A stretch of DNA of 64,000 nt from Stagnihabitans sp038231395 (GCA_038231395.1 JBBRLL010000015.1:24276-88275), one strand, 5' to 3'. Counted from the first letter of the stretch, positions 8,839-16,971 are shown. Program-made: numbers and translations. Notes: generated from the letters alone by a model not told the origin.

Positions 8839-9660
8839 GTGCGCGCGTCATTGGACATCTACACGTTGGCCGATGGCAAAAGCCGCAGCCTTTTGCAAAC
8901 CGATGCGCTGATCGAGGCGCCGAACTGGCACCCGTCCGGTCAATGGTTGCTGGTCAACAGCAATGGTCGCCTCTACCGCGTGGCGCTGGACGACCCCGGC
9001 CTTGCGCCCATCGACACCGGCCCCTTGATCCGCTGCAACAACGACCACGGCTTCACCCCGGATGGCAAACTCATCCTGTTCAGTTGCCACCGCGATCACG
9101 GGTCCGAGATCTTTTCGATACCTGTGGCTGGGGGTGATCCGGTCCTGATATCTCCCGAAGCCCCAAGCTGGTTTCACGGTGCGTCCCCGGACGGACGCGG
9201 CGTGACCTATGCCGCCGCCCGAAACCAAACCCGCGTCGTCGACATCTATACCAAGGCGTGGAACGCGCCAGAACTGCGGCTGACGCAGGGTGAGGGCCAT
9301 TGTGACGGCCCTGACTATTCCGCCGATGGCAGCCAGATTTACTACAACTGCGATCGGGACGGGCATGCGCAAATCTGGGTGATGCAGGCCGACGGCTCTG
9401 ATCAGCGGAAGGTTTTCGCCGACGATCAGGTGAACTGGTTCCCCCATCCGGCGCCCGATGGTAAGCACGTGCTCTACCTCGCCTATCCGCCCGGCACCCT
9501 TGGCCATCCGCCAAACCTGCCGGTCGCCCTGTGCCTGATGGACCCCGATGGCCAAAATCGCCGTCGCATATTGGAATTTACCGGCGGACAGGGCACCATC
9601 AACGTGCCAAGTTGGTCAGCCGACGGCACAGCCTTTGCCTATGTCCGCTATCAACCCTGA
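8839..9660 (+). CDS. TolB/PD40-type beta-propeller protein
   Basis: The 273-residue product consists of PD40 (WD40-like) blades as found in TolB. Repeats of the type PNWHPSGQWLLV, GFTPDGKLILFSC, YSADGSQIYYNCDRDG, HPAPDGKHVLYLA and SWSADGTAFAYV occur about every 45 residues. No signal peptide is present, so unlike TolB it should be cytoplasmic. The GTG start is one base after the previous stop. Function is unknown. Small cytoplasmic propellers of this type are usually binding scaffolds. Confidence 0.82.
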   Translation: MRASLDIYTLADGKSRSLLQTDALIEAPNWHPSGQWLLVNSNGRLYRVALDDPGLAPIDTGPLIRCNNDHGFTPDGKLILFSCHRDHGSEIFSIPVAGGDPVLISPEAPSWFHGASPDGRGVTYAAARNQTRVVDIYTKAWNAPELRLTQGEGHCDGPDYSADGSQIYYNCDRDGHAQIWVMQADGSDQRKVFADDQVNWFPHPAPDGKHVLYLAYPPGTLGHPPNLPVALCLMDPDGQNRRRILEFTGGQGTINVPSWSADGTAFAYVRYQP

Positions 9661-9673
9661 AACGGAGATTGCC

Positions 9674-10066
9674 ATGCCCATCACCGCCAAAGACCTCGTT
9701 GCCGCAGCCAATGCAGAGGTGCCCCGGATTTCCACCGCCGATGCGCAGGAGATGATCGCCAACGGCGCCCTTCTGCTGGACGTGCGCGATGCACCCGAAC
9801 TTGCAGCGATGGGCCGCGCCGTCGGATCGCATCACATTCCGCGCGGCATGCTGGAGTTTCGCGCCGACCCCGCCTCGCCCTACCATGACGAGCAACTGCA
9901 ACAGGATCGCCCGGTCATCTTGCACTGCGCCAGCGGCGGGCGGTCGGCTTTGGCGGGCAAGCTGTTGAAAGACATGGGCTATTCGCAGGTTTTCAACATC
10001 GGCGGTTTCAAGGACTGGAAAGAAGCCGGCGGTCCGGTGGAAGAACCTGTTGACAAGGCGGTGTAA
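9674..10066 (+). CDS. Rhodanese-like domain protein
   Basis: A 130-residue single-domain sulfurtransferase. LLLDVRDAPEL near residue 35 is the N-terminal rhodanese signature. The active-site loop HCASGGRSA near residue 87 contains the nucleophilic cysteine and the arginine of a persulfide cradle, and VFNIGGFKDWKEAGG closes the domain. ATG 9674 is preceded by ACGGAGATTGCC, a good ribosome-binding site, and lies 13 bases after the propeller gene. Substrate and partner are not evident. Confidence 0.92.
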   Translation: MPITAKDLVAAANAEVPRISTADAQEMIANGALLLDVRDAPELAAMGRAVGSHHIPRGMLEFRADPASPYHDEQLQQDRPVILHCASGGRSALAGKLLKDMGYSQVFNIGGFKDWKEAGGPVEEPVDKAV

Positions 10067-10111
10067 GCCGAAGCGGCCCCCTATCTAACGGGTCTGAAGC
10101 ACCTCGACCTC

Positions 10112-10184
10112 GCGATTTTCTCTGCAAAAATCCCGATCTGACGCGCTGTCCTGATTTTTCGCAGAAAAATCGCGGCGCGTCAGA
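10112..10184. terminator. Structured bidirectional terminator region with interlocked inverted repeats
   Basis: Between the convergent rhodanese and GST genes a 10-bp perfect inverted repeat (TCTGACGCGC 10137-10146 with GCGCGTCAGA 10175-10184) encloses a hairpin GATTTTTC/GAAAAATC (10153-10171). A second pairing, GCGATTTTCTCTGC (10112-10125) with GCAGAAAAATCGC (10161-10173), competes with it. The right arm includes the GST stop codon. T-rich stems suit termination on either strand. Confidence 0.6.
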
Positions 10185-10845
10185 AATCCAGGTCGGCGTA
10201 ATGCGCGGGCGGTGGAAAGCCCGGAACCTGATCCGACAGCAAGGACCGGAACGAGGGTCGCGATTTGATCTTGGCGTACCAGTCTTTCACCGCCGGATTG
10301 CGGTTCCAATCCACGTCGGAGATGTAGTCCAGCGATGACAAATGCGCCGCCGCCGAAAAATCGGCCAGCGTCATCACATCCCCGGCCAGCCAGCGCCGCT
10401 GCTCCAAAAGCCAGCCCAGATAGTCGATGTGATATTTGATCCGCGTCGCACCCGATTTCACATTCTTGGAATCCGGATAACCAAGCCCCATGATCTTTTT
10501 ATGGACCCGCTCGTACAGCAGTTTCGAAGTGACCTCGGCGTGAAACTTGTCATCAAACCACGCGCACAAGCGCCGCACCTCGTAGCGGGTGTCTGCGTCG
10601 CGCGGCATCAGCGGCGGCTGGGGATAGGCCTCTTCCAGATACTCGCAGATCGCCTGACTTTCCGACATCAGCCGGGCGTCAATTTTCAGGACCGGCACTT
10701 TGCCCGCCGGGTTGCGGCGCAAAAACTCTGCGCTCTGCTCCCAATAACGCTCCTCCACCAGCTCCACTTCCAGCTTTTTCTCGGCAAGCGTCAAACGCAC
10801 CTTGCGGCAATAGGGCGACAGCGGGAAATGGTAGAGGCGGATCAT
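10180..10845 (-). CDS. Glutathione S-transferase family protein
   Basis: The 221-residue product has the thioredoxin-like N-terminal domain (YHFPLSPYCRKVRLTLAEK) with a Ser-Pro-Tyr-Cys active-site region. The cis-proline segment GKVPVLK and the glutathione gamma-glutamyl contact SESQAICEYLEE follow. The helical C-terminal domain contains the LADFSAAAHLSSLDY N-capping segment. The start is MIRLYHF at 10845; longer in-frame starts upstream have no domain content. It is transcribed away from tag with about 140 bases between them. Substrate is unknown. Confidence 0.92.
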   Translation of the reverse strand: MIRLYHFPLSPYCRKVRLTLAEKKLEVELVEERYWEQSAEFLRRNPAGKVPVLKIDARLMSESQAICEYLEEAYPQPPLMPRDADTRYEVRRLCAWFDDKFHAEVTSKLLYERVHKKIMGLGYPDSKNVKSGATRIKYHIDYLGWLLEQRRWLAGDVMTLADFSAAAHLSSLDYISDVDWNRNPAVKDWYAKIKSRPSFRSLLSDQVPGFPPPAHYADLDF

Positions 10846-10984
10846 GCAACAGGCCTGTAACTGGGTCAGCCCCTGATACAGGCCAGAGTGGCGGGGAGCA
10901 ATGGTGTCTGCCGGACCGGAACAAAGCGCCACGGGCGTCATGCGCACGTCAGCCCGCAAGGTCAGGGATGACGGGTCAAAGAAA

Positions 10985-11581
10985 TCAGGTTTTGGCCAGA
11001 TGACCGAGGGCTGCAGTGCGGTCATGGACATGGCAGGTCACCAGATGGTCGTTGACCAGACCGCAAGCCTGCATGAAGGCATAGACGATCGTGGGACCCA
11101 CAAAGGTGAAGCCGGCTTTCTTCAGCATTTTCGACATGGCGGCGGACTGTGGCGTATCGGTCGGGATATCTGCCGCGGTCGCCGGACGGTTTTGCAGGGG
11201 CTTGCCGTCAACATAATCCCACAGCAGGCGCGCAAAATCGCCCTTTTCCTGCAAGGCAAGGTAGGCGCGGGCGTTCTTGACGGTGCCTTCGATCTTGCCA
11301 AGGTGGCGGATGATGCCGGGGTCGCTCAGAGCGACGCCGATCTCTGCCGCGCCCCAGGTTGCAATGATTTCGGGGTTGAAACCGGCAAACGCCACGCGAA
11401 AATTATCGCGCTTTTTCAGGATCGTGATCCAGCTTAACCCGGCTTGAAAGCCGTCAAGGATCAACTTTTCCCACAGCGCCCGGCTGTCCCACTCTGGCAC
11501 GCCCCATTCGTCATCGTGATAGGCGCAATACAGCGGGTCGCTGCCGCACCAAGGACACCGCGCAATCTCTGGCGCTTCCAT
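10985..11581 (-). CDS. tag: DNA-3-methyladenine glycosylase I
   Basis: This 198-residue enzyme excises 3-methyladenine from alkylated DNA. It matches Tag through CPWCGSDPLYCAYHDDEWG at the N-terminus (zinc ligands), QAGLSWITILKKR near residue 48, GIIRHLGKIEGTVKNARAYL, and the C-terminal FVGPTIVYAFMQACGLVNDH with a final CHVH metal ligand group. The acidic residue before GxQAGLSW is Asp instead of the Glu known from E. coli. It is divergent from the EAL gene. Confidence 0.95.
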   Translation of the reverse strand: MEAPEIARCPWCGSDPLYCAYHDDEWGVPEWDSRALWEKLILDGFQAGLSWITILKKRDNFRVAFAGFNPEIIATWGAAEIGVALSDPGIIRHLGKIEGTVKNARAYLALQEKGDFARLLWDYVDGKPLQNRPATAADIPTDTPQSAAMSKMLKKAGFTFVGPTIVYAFMQACGLVNDHLVTCHVHDRTAALGHLAKT

Positions 11582-11679
11582 CCGACACCTCCTCGTTCAC
11601 ATTTGGCGCAAATGCCGAAATTCACCGATGCTTTACCCTTTGGGAACAGGTTTGTCATTGGTGCCAAAGAGGGCAGACG

Positions 11680-12522
11680 ATGGAGGTTGGCATGGGCAAG
11701 CCGAGGGTTGAGGCTTTGGTGGGAGAGGCGTCTCCGTTGGGCGTCGCGATTGGCCATGCCGATCAGGACACCATGCGCATGGTGGAAGAAGCGATCCGCA
11801 CGCGGCGACTGGCTTTGGCCTATCAGCCGGTCGTGCTGTCGCGCGACCCGGGGCGGGTGGCGTTTCACGAAGGGCTGATCCGCGTGTTGGAACCGAACGG
11901 CCGAATCATCCCGGCGCGTGAGTTTGTGACGACCATCGAAGTCCATGAACTGGGGCGCGAGATTGATTGCGCCACGCTGGAAATCGGTCTGACCGCGCTG
12001 TTGAAACACCCGGAGTTGCGGCTGTCGGTGAATATGTCGGCCCGCTCCATCGGTTATCCGCGCTGGATGCGAACCCTGAAGCGGGGTCTGGACGCCGGCA
12101 GCACCGTGGGCGAACGGTTGATTTTGGAGATTACGGAAAATTCGGCAATGACCGTGCCGGAGTTGGTGATTGCCTTCATGGACGATATGCAGGGCAGGGG
12201 CGTCGCCTTCGCTTTGGACAATTACGGTGCGGGCACCACGGGGTTGCGGTTCTTCAAGGATTTCATGTTCGACATGCTGAAGCTGGACGGTCAGTTCGTC
12301 CGCGATATCCACCGCGACCCGGACAATCAGGCGCTGGTCAAGTCTTTGCTGAGCGCGTGCAAGCATTTCGGGATCTTTACCGTGGCGCAGTCCGTCGAAA
12401 AGCCGGAGGAGGCGGCCTGCCTGCAACACCTTGGCCTTGACTGTATGCAGGGCCACTTGTTCGGTGCTCCTTCAGTCAAACGACCATGGGTTGCTATCGA
12501 AGCGCCGCGCAAAACGGCCTGA
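11680..12522 (+). CDS. EAL-domain protein with altered catalytic motifs
   Basis: The 280-residue protein is a stand-alone EAL domain without GGDEF, membrane or sensor parts. The first motif reads HEGLIRV, LSVNMSARS keeps the metal-binding Asn and LILEITENS keeps Glu. The usual DDFG motif is DNYG (second Asp replaced by Asn), KLDGQFV keeps Lys, and the usual AEGVE is AQSVE. The loss of two acidic residues suggests a weak or inactive c-di-GMP phosphodiesterase that may only bind the ligand. ATG 11680 and ATG 11692 both have purine-rich sites, so the start is uncertain by four codons. Confidence 0.88.
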   Translation: MEVGMGKPRVEALVGEASPLGVAIGHADQDTMRMVEEAIRTRRLALAYQPVVLSRDPGRVAFHEGLIRVLEPNGRIIPAREFVTTIEVHELGREIDCATLEIGLTALLKHPELRLSVNMSARSIGYPRWMRTLKRGLDAGSTVGERLILEITENSAMTVPELVIAFMDDMQGRGVAFALDNYGAGTTGLRFFKDFMFDMLKLDGQFVRDIHRDPDNQALVKSLLSACKHFGIFTVAQSVEKPEEAACLQHLGLDCMQGHLFGAPSVKRPWVAIEAPRKTA

Positions 12523-12569
12523 CCTGTTCGGCTGATGTCGTCCGTCATGCGGGCTCCGCGCGGGGCCGC

Positions 12570-12608
12570 TGCAACTTGGATGCGCCTTTTCCCGCATCGG
12601 AAGTTGCA
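12570..12608 (+). terminator. Hairpin downstream of the EAL gene
   Basis: TGCAACTT (12570-12577) pairs with AAGTTGCA (12601-12608), and inside it GATGCG (12579-12584) pairs with CGCATC (12593-12598) around a CCTTTTCC loop. The 14-bp interrupted stem lies 48 bases after the EAL stop and 85 before phaA. It probably ends the EAL transcript, but the T-run is poor. Confidence 0.5.
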
Positions 12609-12692
12609 TTTGTGGCCTTTCCCGTCTAGGGCATTTGGCAGAGCGGCGGGGAGAATCCGTGCTGTACCGGACATGTAAGAGGGCGAGGAACC

Positions 12693-13865
12693 ATGACCAA
12701 TGTCGTGATCGTTTCGGCGGCGCGGACCGCCGTTGGCAGCTTTAACGGAGCTTTCGCAGCAACCCCGGCGCATGAGCTGGGCGCTGCCGTGATCGAGGCG
12801 CTTGTCGCCCGTGCAGGGATCGACAAGGCCGAAGTCAGCGAAACGATCCTTGGTCAGGTTCTGACCGCGGGTCAGGGCCAGAACCCGGCCCGGCAAGCGG
12901 CCATTCGTGCTGGTCTGGCCAAGGAAGCCAGCGCGTGGAGCCTTAATCAGGTCTGCGGCTCGGGTCTGCGGGCAGTGGCCTTGGGTGCGATGCATGTGCA
13001 ACTGTGTGACGCCGCGATTGTGGTGGCGGGCGGTCAGGAAAGCATGAGCCTGTCACCCCACGTCGCCCACCTGCGGTCGGGCACCAAAATGGGTGACATG
13101 GCCTTCATCGACTCGATGATCAAGGACGGGCTTTGGGACGCGTTCAACAATTACCACATGGGGCAGACGGCGGAAAACGTCGCCAACCAGTGGCAGATTT
13201 CGCGCGAAATGCAGGACATCTTTGCGCTGGCCAGCCAGAACAAGGCCGAAGCGGCGCAGAAAGCCGGCAAGTTCAAGGATGAGATTATTCCCTTTGTGAT
13301 CAAGGGCAGGAAGGGCGACACCGTGGTCGATGCGGATGAATATATCCGTCATGGTGCCACGCTGGAGTCGATGCAAAAGCTGCGCCCGGCCTTTGTGAAG
13401 GACGGCTCGGTTACAGCGGCCAACGCCTCTGGTCTGAACGATGGCGCGGCTGGGGTTGTCTTGATGTCAGAGGCCGATGCCGAAAAGCGCGGCCTGACGG
13501 TTCTGGCCAGGATTGCTTCTTATGCGACGGCCGGTCTGGACCCTTCCATCATGGGCGTCGGGCCGATTTATGCCTCGCGCAAGGCGCTGGAAAAGGCAGG
13601 TTGGTCGGTGGCTGACCTTGATCTGGTCGAAGCGAACGAGGCTTTCGCGGCGCAGGCCTGTGCGGTCAACAAGGACATGGGTTGGGATCCGGCAATCGTC
13701 AACGTCAACGGCGGGGCGATTGCGATCGGCCACCCGATTGGCGCCTCGGGCGCGCGCATCCTCAACACCCTGATCTATGAGATGGCGCGGCGCGATGCCA
13801 AAAAGGGTCTGGCAACCCTGTGCATAGGTGGCGGTATGGGCGTTGCGATGTGCCTGGAGCGCTGA
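12693..13865 (+). CDS. phaA: Acetyl-CoA C-acetyltransferase (beta-ketothiolase)
   Basis: This 390-residue biosynthetic thiolase condenses two acetyl-CoA to acetoacetyl-CoA. The nucleophilic cysteine lies in NQVCGSGLRAV near residue 88. VNGGAIAIGHPIGASGAR carries the catalytic His near residue 347, and CIGGGMG carries the second Cys near residue 377. The length is exact for PhaA. The start ATG follows GAGGAACC. The adjacent phaB completes the path to (R)-3-hydroxybutyryl-CoA for polyhydroxybutyrate; no phaC synthase is in the window. Confidence 0.96.
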   Translation: MTNVVIVSAARTAVGSFNGAFAATPAHELGAAVIEALVARAGIDKAEVSETILGQVLTAGQGQNPARQAAIRAGLAKEASAWSLNQVCGSGLRAVALGAMHVQLCDAAIVVAGGQESMSLSPHVAHLRSGTKMGDMAFIDSMIKDGLWDAFNNYHMGQTAENVANQWQISREMQDIFALASQNKAEAAQKAGKFKDEIIPFVIKGRKGDTVVDADEYIRHGATLESMQKLRPAFVKDGSVTAANASGLNDGAAGVVLMSEADAEKRGLTVLARIASYATAGLDPSIMGVGPIYASRKALEKAGWSVADLDLVEANEAFAAQACAVNKDMGWDPAIVNVNGGAIAIGHPIGASGARILNTLIYEMARRDAKKGLATLCIGGGMGVAMCLER

Positions 13866-13892
13866 TTGCTGCACTTGCGTAATATTGCTGCA
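13865..13892. promoter_or_regulatory. Direct repeats ATTGCTGCA, candidate PhaR site
   Basis: Two identical 9-mers, ATTGCTGCA at 13865-13873 and 13884-13892, lie 19 bases apart (near two helical turns) between phaA and phaB. PhaR regulators of related bacteria are known to bind TGC-rich DNA, so this could be a PhaR operator. The link to PhaR is inference. Confidence 0.4.
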
Positions 13893-13900
13893 TAAGCACT

Positions 13901-13927
13901 ATGCCGCGCAATAAAGTTGCGCGGCAT
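13901..13927 (+). terminator. 11-bp hairpin between phaA and phaB
   Basis: ATGCCGCGCAA (13901-13911) pairs perfectly with TTGCGCGGCAT (13917-13927) around a five-base loop, TAAAG. Downstream is TGGTATTTTGG, a modest T-rich stretch. It may attenuate read-through from phaA so that phaB is made in different amounts, or stabilise the phaA transcript end. Confidence 0.6.
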
Positions 13928-13973
13928 TGGTATTTTGGATAGTAGGAATCCAAGGAAGTCTTGGGAGGACAGA

Positions 13974-14699
13974 ATGTCGAAAGTGGCTTTGGTGACGGGC
14001 GGCTCACGCGGGATCGGTGCCGCAATCTCGGTGGCATTGCAGGCGGCAGGCTATACTGTAGCCGCAAATTATGCCGGAAATGACGTGGCTGCTGCGGCCT
14101 TTACCGCCGAAACCGGCATCAAGACCTACAAATGGTCGGTGGCGGATTATGACGCGTGCAAAGCCGGGATAGCTATGGTCGAGGCTGATCTGGGCCCGGT
14201 GGCGGTGCTGGTCAACAACGCGGGCATCACGCGCGACGGCATGTTTCACAAGATGACGCCGCAAGCCTGGAAAGAGGTGATCGACACCAACCTGTCGGGC
14301 TTGTTCAACATGACGCATCCTGTGTGGACGGGCATGCGCGACCGCAAGTTTGGCCGGGTGATCAACATCTCTTCGATCAATGGCCAGAAAGGGCAGGCAG
14401 GCCAGGTGAACTATTCCGCCGCCAAGTCCGGCGATCTTGGGTTCACCAAGGCCCTGGCGCAGGAAGGCGCGCGCGCCGGGATTACCGTCAACGCAATTTG
14501 CCCCGGCTATATTGGCACCGATATGGTCAAGGCGATTGATGTGAAGGTGCTGGCCGAAAAAATCATCCCGCAAATCCCGGTTGGTCGTTTGGGCGAGCCG
14601 TCCGAGATTGCGCGGATCGTGGTGTTCCTCGCCTCTGACGACGCTGGGTTCATCACCGGATCGACGATTTCGGCAAACGGCGGACAGTTCGTCGTGTAA
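13974..14699 (+). CDS. phaB: Acetoacetyl-CoA reductase
   Basis: The 241-residue SDR reduces acetoacetyl-CoA to (R)-3-hydroxybutyryl-CoA with NADPH. TGGSRGIG lies at residues 8-15, VNNAGITRDGMFHKM is typical of PhaB, INISSING supplies the serine, YSAAKSG the Tyr/Lys pair and CPGYIGTDMV the following loop. TTGGGAGGACAGA before ATG 13974 is a strong ribosome-binding site and excludes longer frames. It lies 108 bases after phaA. Confidence 0.96.
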   Translation: MSKVALVTGGSRGIGAAISVALQAAGYTVAANYAGNDVAAAAFTAETGIKTYKWSVADYDACKAGIAMVEADLGPVAVLVNNAGITRDGMFHKMTPQAWKEVIDTNLSGLFNMTHPVWTGMRDRKFGRVINISSINGQKGQAGQVNYSAAKSGDLGFTKALAQEGARAGITVNAICPGYIGTDMVKAIDVKVLAEKIIPQIPVGRLGEPSEIARIVVFLASDDAGFITGSTISANGGQFVV

Positions 14700-14718
14700 G
14701 GCCAGGTTCGGTCGCAAG

Positions 14719-14745
14719 GTAGGATGGGCGATCCGCCCATCCTAC
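14719..14745 (+). repeat. Perfect 12-bp hairpin, REP-like or terminator element
   Basis: GTAGGATGGGCG (14719-14730) and CGCCCATCCTAC (14734-14745) form a perfect stem with a three-base loop, 19 bases after phaB and before the EamA gene. Similar GTAGG(A/G)TGGGC hairpins recur in genomes of this family, to my knowledge, so it may be a dispersed element as well as an mRNA-end structure. Confidence 0.7.
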
Positions 14746-14774
14746 GAAAGATCAAGCTGGCGCGAGGGGCAACC

Positions 14775-15644
14775 ATGCAACGCAACCGCGCCACGTTGAT
14801 AGGCTTCTCCGCCATTCTGATGTGGGGTTTGCTGGCGTTGCTGACCATCGGCTCTGCGCCGGTGCCGCCGTTTCAGATGAACGCCGTCTGTTTTGGCATC
14901 GGCGGCGCGATTGGTCTGATCTGGACCGGCTTCGGCGCGGGTTTCAGCGTGTTGCGCCGGGTGCCGCTCAAAGTCTATGCCTTCGGCACCTTCGGCCTGT
15001 TTGGCTGCAATTTTCTGTACTTTACCGCGCTGCGACTGGCGCCCTTTGCCGAAACCAGCCTGATCGGATATCTCTGGCCCCTTCTGATCGTTCTTTTTTC
15101 GGGGCTTTTGCCGGGTGAAAAACTTGGGCCGCTGCACATTCTTGGTGCGGTTCTGGCGTTTCTTGGGGCGGCCCTGATCGTGTTGCAGGGGGGCGCTGCC
15201 CTACCCGTCGGGGCCTTGCCGGGCTTTGCGGTGGCCTTCACCTTTGCTTTTTGCTGGGCCACCTATTCCGTCGGATCGCGCCAGTTTGGCAATCAGCCGA
15301 CCGAGGCGGTGACCGTCTACCTTCTTGCCGCATCGGCCCTGTCACTGGTTGCCCATTTCGGTTTGGAGTCGACAGTTTGGCCCGATACCGCCTTGGGTTG
15401 GATCTCGGTCATTGGCCTTGGAATCGGCCCGGTCGGGATCGCGTTTTTCATGTGGGACATCGGGATGAAGCGCGGAGATATTCAAATGCTGGGCACGCTG
15501 TCTTACGCAGCACCGCTGTTGTCCACGATTGCCTTGGTCGCCGCTGGCCGTGCCACGGCGACGCCGATCCTTGGCCTTGCGACCTTGGCCATCGCTGGCG
15601 GGGCGGCGCTGGCCGCCCGCGCTGCACGACGTATTACTGCGTAA
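14775..15644 (+). CDS. EamA/DMT-family exporter
   Basis: The 289-residue protein has about ten hydrophobic helices in two EamA repeats. The N-terminal RNRATLIGFSAILMWGLLALL resembles YddG-type aromatic amino-acid exporters. YFTALRLAPFAETSLIGYLWPLLI ends the first repeat; FFMWDIGMKRGDIQMLGTLSY is the matching segment of the second. GCGAGGGGCAACC precedes ATG 14775. Substrate is not determined. The last 11 bases overlap the convergent DUF465 gene. Confidence 0.88.
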   Translation: MQRNRATLIGFSAILMWGLLALLTIGSAPVPPFQMNAVCFGIGGAIGLIWTGFGAGFSVLRRVPLKVYAFGTFGLFGCNFLYFTALRLAPFAETSLIGYLWPLLIVLFSGLLPGEKLGPLHILGAVLAFLGAALIVLQGGAALPVGALPGFAVAFTFAFCWATYSVGSRQFGNQPTEAVTVYLLAASALSLVAHFGLESTVWPDTALGWISVIGLGIGPVGIAFFMWDIGMKRGDIQMLGTLSYAAPLLSTIALVAAGRATATPILGLATLAIAGGAALAARAARRITA

Positions 15645-15798
15645 GCCGGGCGATTTCTTCCTTCAGCTTCAGTTTCTGTTTTTTCAGTTCGGCAATTTCC
15701 AGATCGTCAACTGCAGGGCGGCGCTGTGCCGCTTCGACCGCAGTGGAGAGGTGTTCGTGTTTCCGCTTCAACTCGGTAACATGTGAAGCAACGCTCAT
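15634..15798 (-). CDS. YdcH-like DUF465 small protein
   Basis: This 54-residue gene starts at ATG 15798 behind a strong AGGAGGTTCTGA ribosome-binding site. The sequence begins MSVASHVTELKRKHEHL and continues with a charged coiled-coil, ELKKQKLKLKEEIARL, the hallmark of the DUF465/YdcH family. Function of the family is not established. Its last codons overlap the 3' end of the convergent EamA gene by 11 bases. Confidence 0.88.
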   Translation of the reverse strand: MSVASHVTELKRKHEHLSTAVEAAQRRPAVDDLEIAELKKQKLKLKEEIARLTQ

Positions 15799-15898
15799 TC
15801 AGAACCTCCTGTGACTGTTTCCGACCTGATCAGTCGACCACGATTTTTGGATTCTGTCACGAAATCTTCACAGGACATCGCGTCGCAGTTGTGAAAAT

Positions 15899-16702
15899 TC
15901 AGCTAAACTCGGCCGAAAGTGCCACACAATTGCGCAGAATGTCGTTCGCGCGGTCGGTGTAGTTTTCGCGGTCGCCGTCATGGACCGCCCCTTGATGGGT
16001 GATCAGCGGGGCCAGCAGTCGAAACGTCGCCTTTCCACCCTTCTTTGCGCGCAAGATGACCCGCAGCGCTTGCCGCCCCTCGCGCGCGGCCAAAGGCAGC
16101 ACAGTGGCGGACCCCAACTGGTTACCCAACCCCGCCAGAACCTCTGGCAGGCCATCCGCGCCAAGGATCATCGTCAGCCAACCGCCGGGGTTCAGCCGTT
16201 TTGACGCCGCAGCAACCCAATCCGCCAAGGGCAGGTTCGCCCGCAACGCCGTGTCGCGCCCCGCCACGGGCGAGGGCGATCCGCTGCGCTGATACCAAGG
16301 CGGGTTGGCAATGACGTGGTCAAAGCCGATCCGCAACGCCACCGGCATCTTGGTCAGATCACCAGTCACCACGTCCAAAGCCACGCCATTCTCGGCGGCG
16401 TTGCGGCGGGCGAGGGTGGCATAGTCCTCCTGCACCTCCAGCCCGAACTGCTTTAGCCCGGGCACGCGGGTGGCCAGACACAGCGACGCCGCTCCGACCC
16501 CGCATCCAAGGTCCAGGACGCTTTGTCCTGCAACCGCCGGACAGGCCGCAGCCAGCAGAACGGCATCCGTCGCAGCCCGGTATCCGCGTTTGGGTTGCCA
16601 CAGGTGAAGTCTGCCGCACAGAAAGGCGTCATGCGTCAGATCGGCGGTCAGCCCGGCGGTTTGCCCGGCGGTTTGCCCGGTTGGCAGATCATCCGTCATC
16701 AC
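15899..16702 (-). CDS. trmN6: tRNA1(Val) adenine-N6 methyltransferase-like protein
   Basis: A 267-residue class I SAM methyltransferase: VLDLGCGVGAASLCLA near residue 63 binds SAM, and IANPPWYQ near residue 133 is the NPPW motif of N6-adenine enzymes. The preceding LWQPKRGYRAATDAVLLAA is typical of the TrmN6/YfiC group that modifies A37 of tRNA-Val. Residues 8-20 are a repeat, TGQTAGQTAGLTA, encoded by three 12-bp units; this stretch is absent from typical relatives. The start overlaps the stop of the DUF2007 gene. Confidence 0.88.
   Translation of the reverse strand: MMTDDLPTGQTAGQTAGLTADLTHDAFLCGRLHLWQPKRGYRAATDAVLLAAACPAVAGQSVLDLGCGVGAASLCLATRVPGLKQFGLEVQEDYATLARRNAAENGVALDVVTGDLTKMPVALRIGFDHVIANPPWYQRSGSPSPVAGRDTALRANLPLADWVAAASKRLNPGGWLTMILGADGLPEVLAGLGNQLGSATVLPLAAREGRQALRVILRAKKGGKATFRLLAPLITHQGAVHDGDRENYTDRANDILRNCVALSAEFS
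16643..16678 (-). repeat. Three 12-bp tandem units in the 5' end of the methyltransferase gene
   Basis: On the plus strand the units are GGCGGTCAGCCC, GGCGGTTTGCCC and GGCGGTTTGCCC. They encode GLTA, GQTA and GQTA in frame just after the start codon. Loss or gain of a unit would not shift the reading frame. Confidence 0.85.
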
Positions 16703-16920
16703 GGCATCGCGTCGGCGGGAAAATCGTTGTCGCGCAGCACGGACCGCGCCAGAAAGTGATCCCGATCTGCCACCATAAGTCGCTTTGGCAATAGAAAGCT
16801 TGATCCCTCAAGGACGCTCATGTGGACGTCCATTTCAAACGCCGTTATACCCTCGCCGGCAAGCAGGGCTTGAGCGAAGGCAATCAGGGTCGGGTCGTTG
16901 GTGCGTAATAACAGGCGCAT
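16699..16920 (-). CDS. DUF2007 domain protein
   Basis: The 73-residue product begins MRLLLRTNDPTLIAFAQALLAGEGI and contains the MSVLEGS..LPKRLMV core of DUF2007, a small fold of unknown role thought to act in signalling. It ends with an overlap of four bases with the methyltransferase gene, so both probably share a transcript. It is divergent from the polyprenyl synthase gene 51 bases away. Confidence 0.85.
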   Translation of the reverse strand: MRLLLRTNDPTLIAFAQALLAGEGITAFEMDVHMSVLEGSSFLLPKRLMVADRDHFLARSVLRDNDFPADAMP

Positions 16921-16971
16921 GGACCAGACTTACGGAACCCTTGGACCCATGTCGAGACGGTAAGGAGTGCG

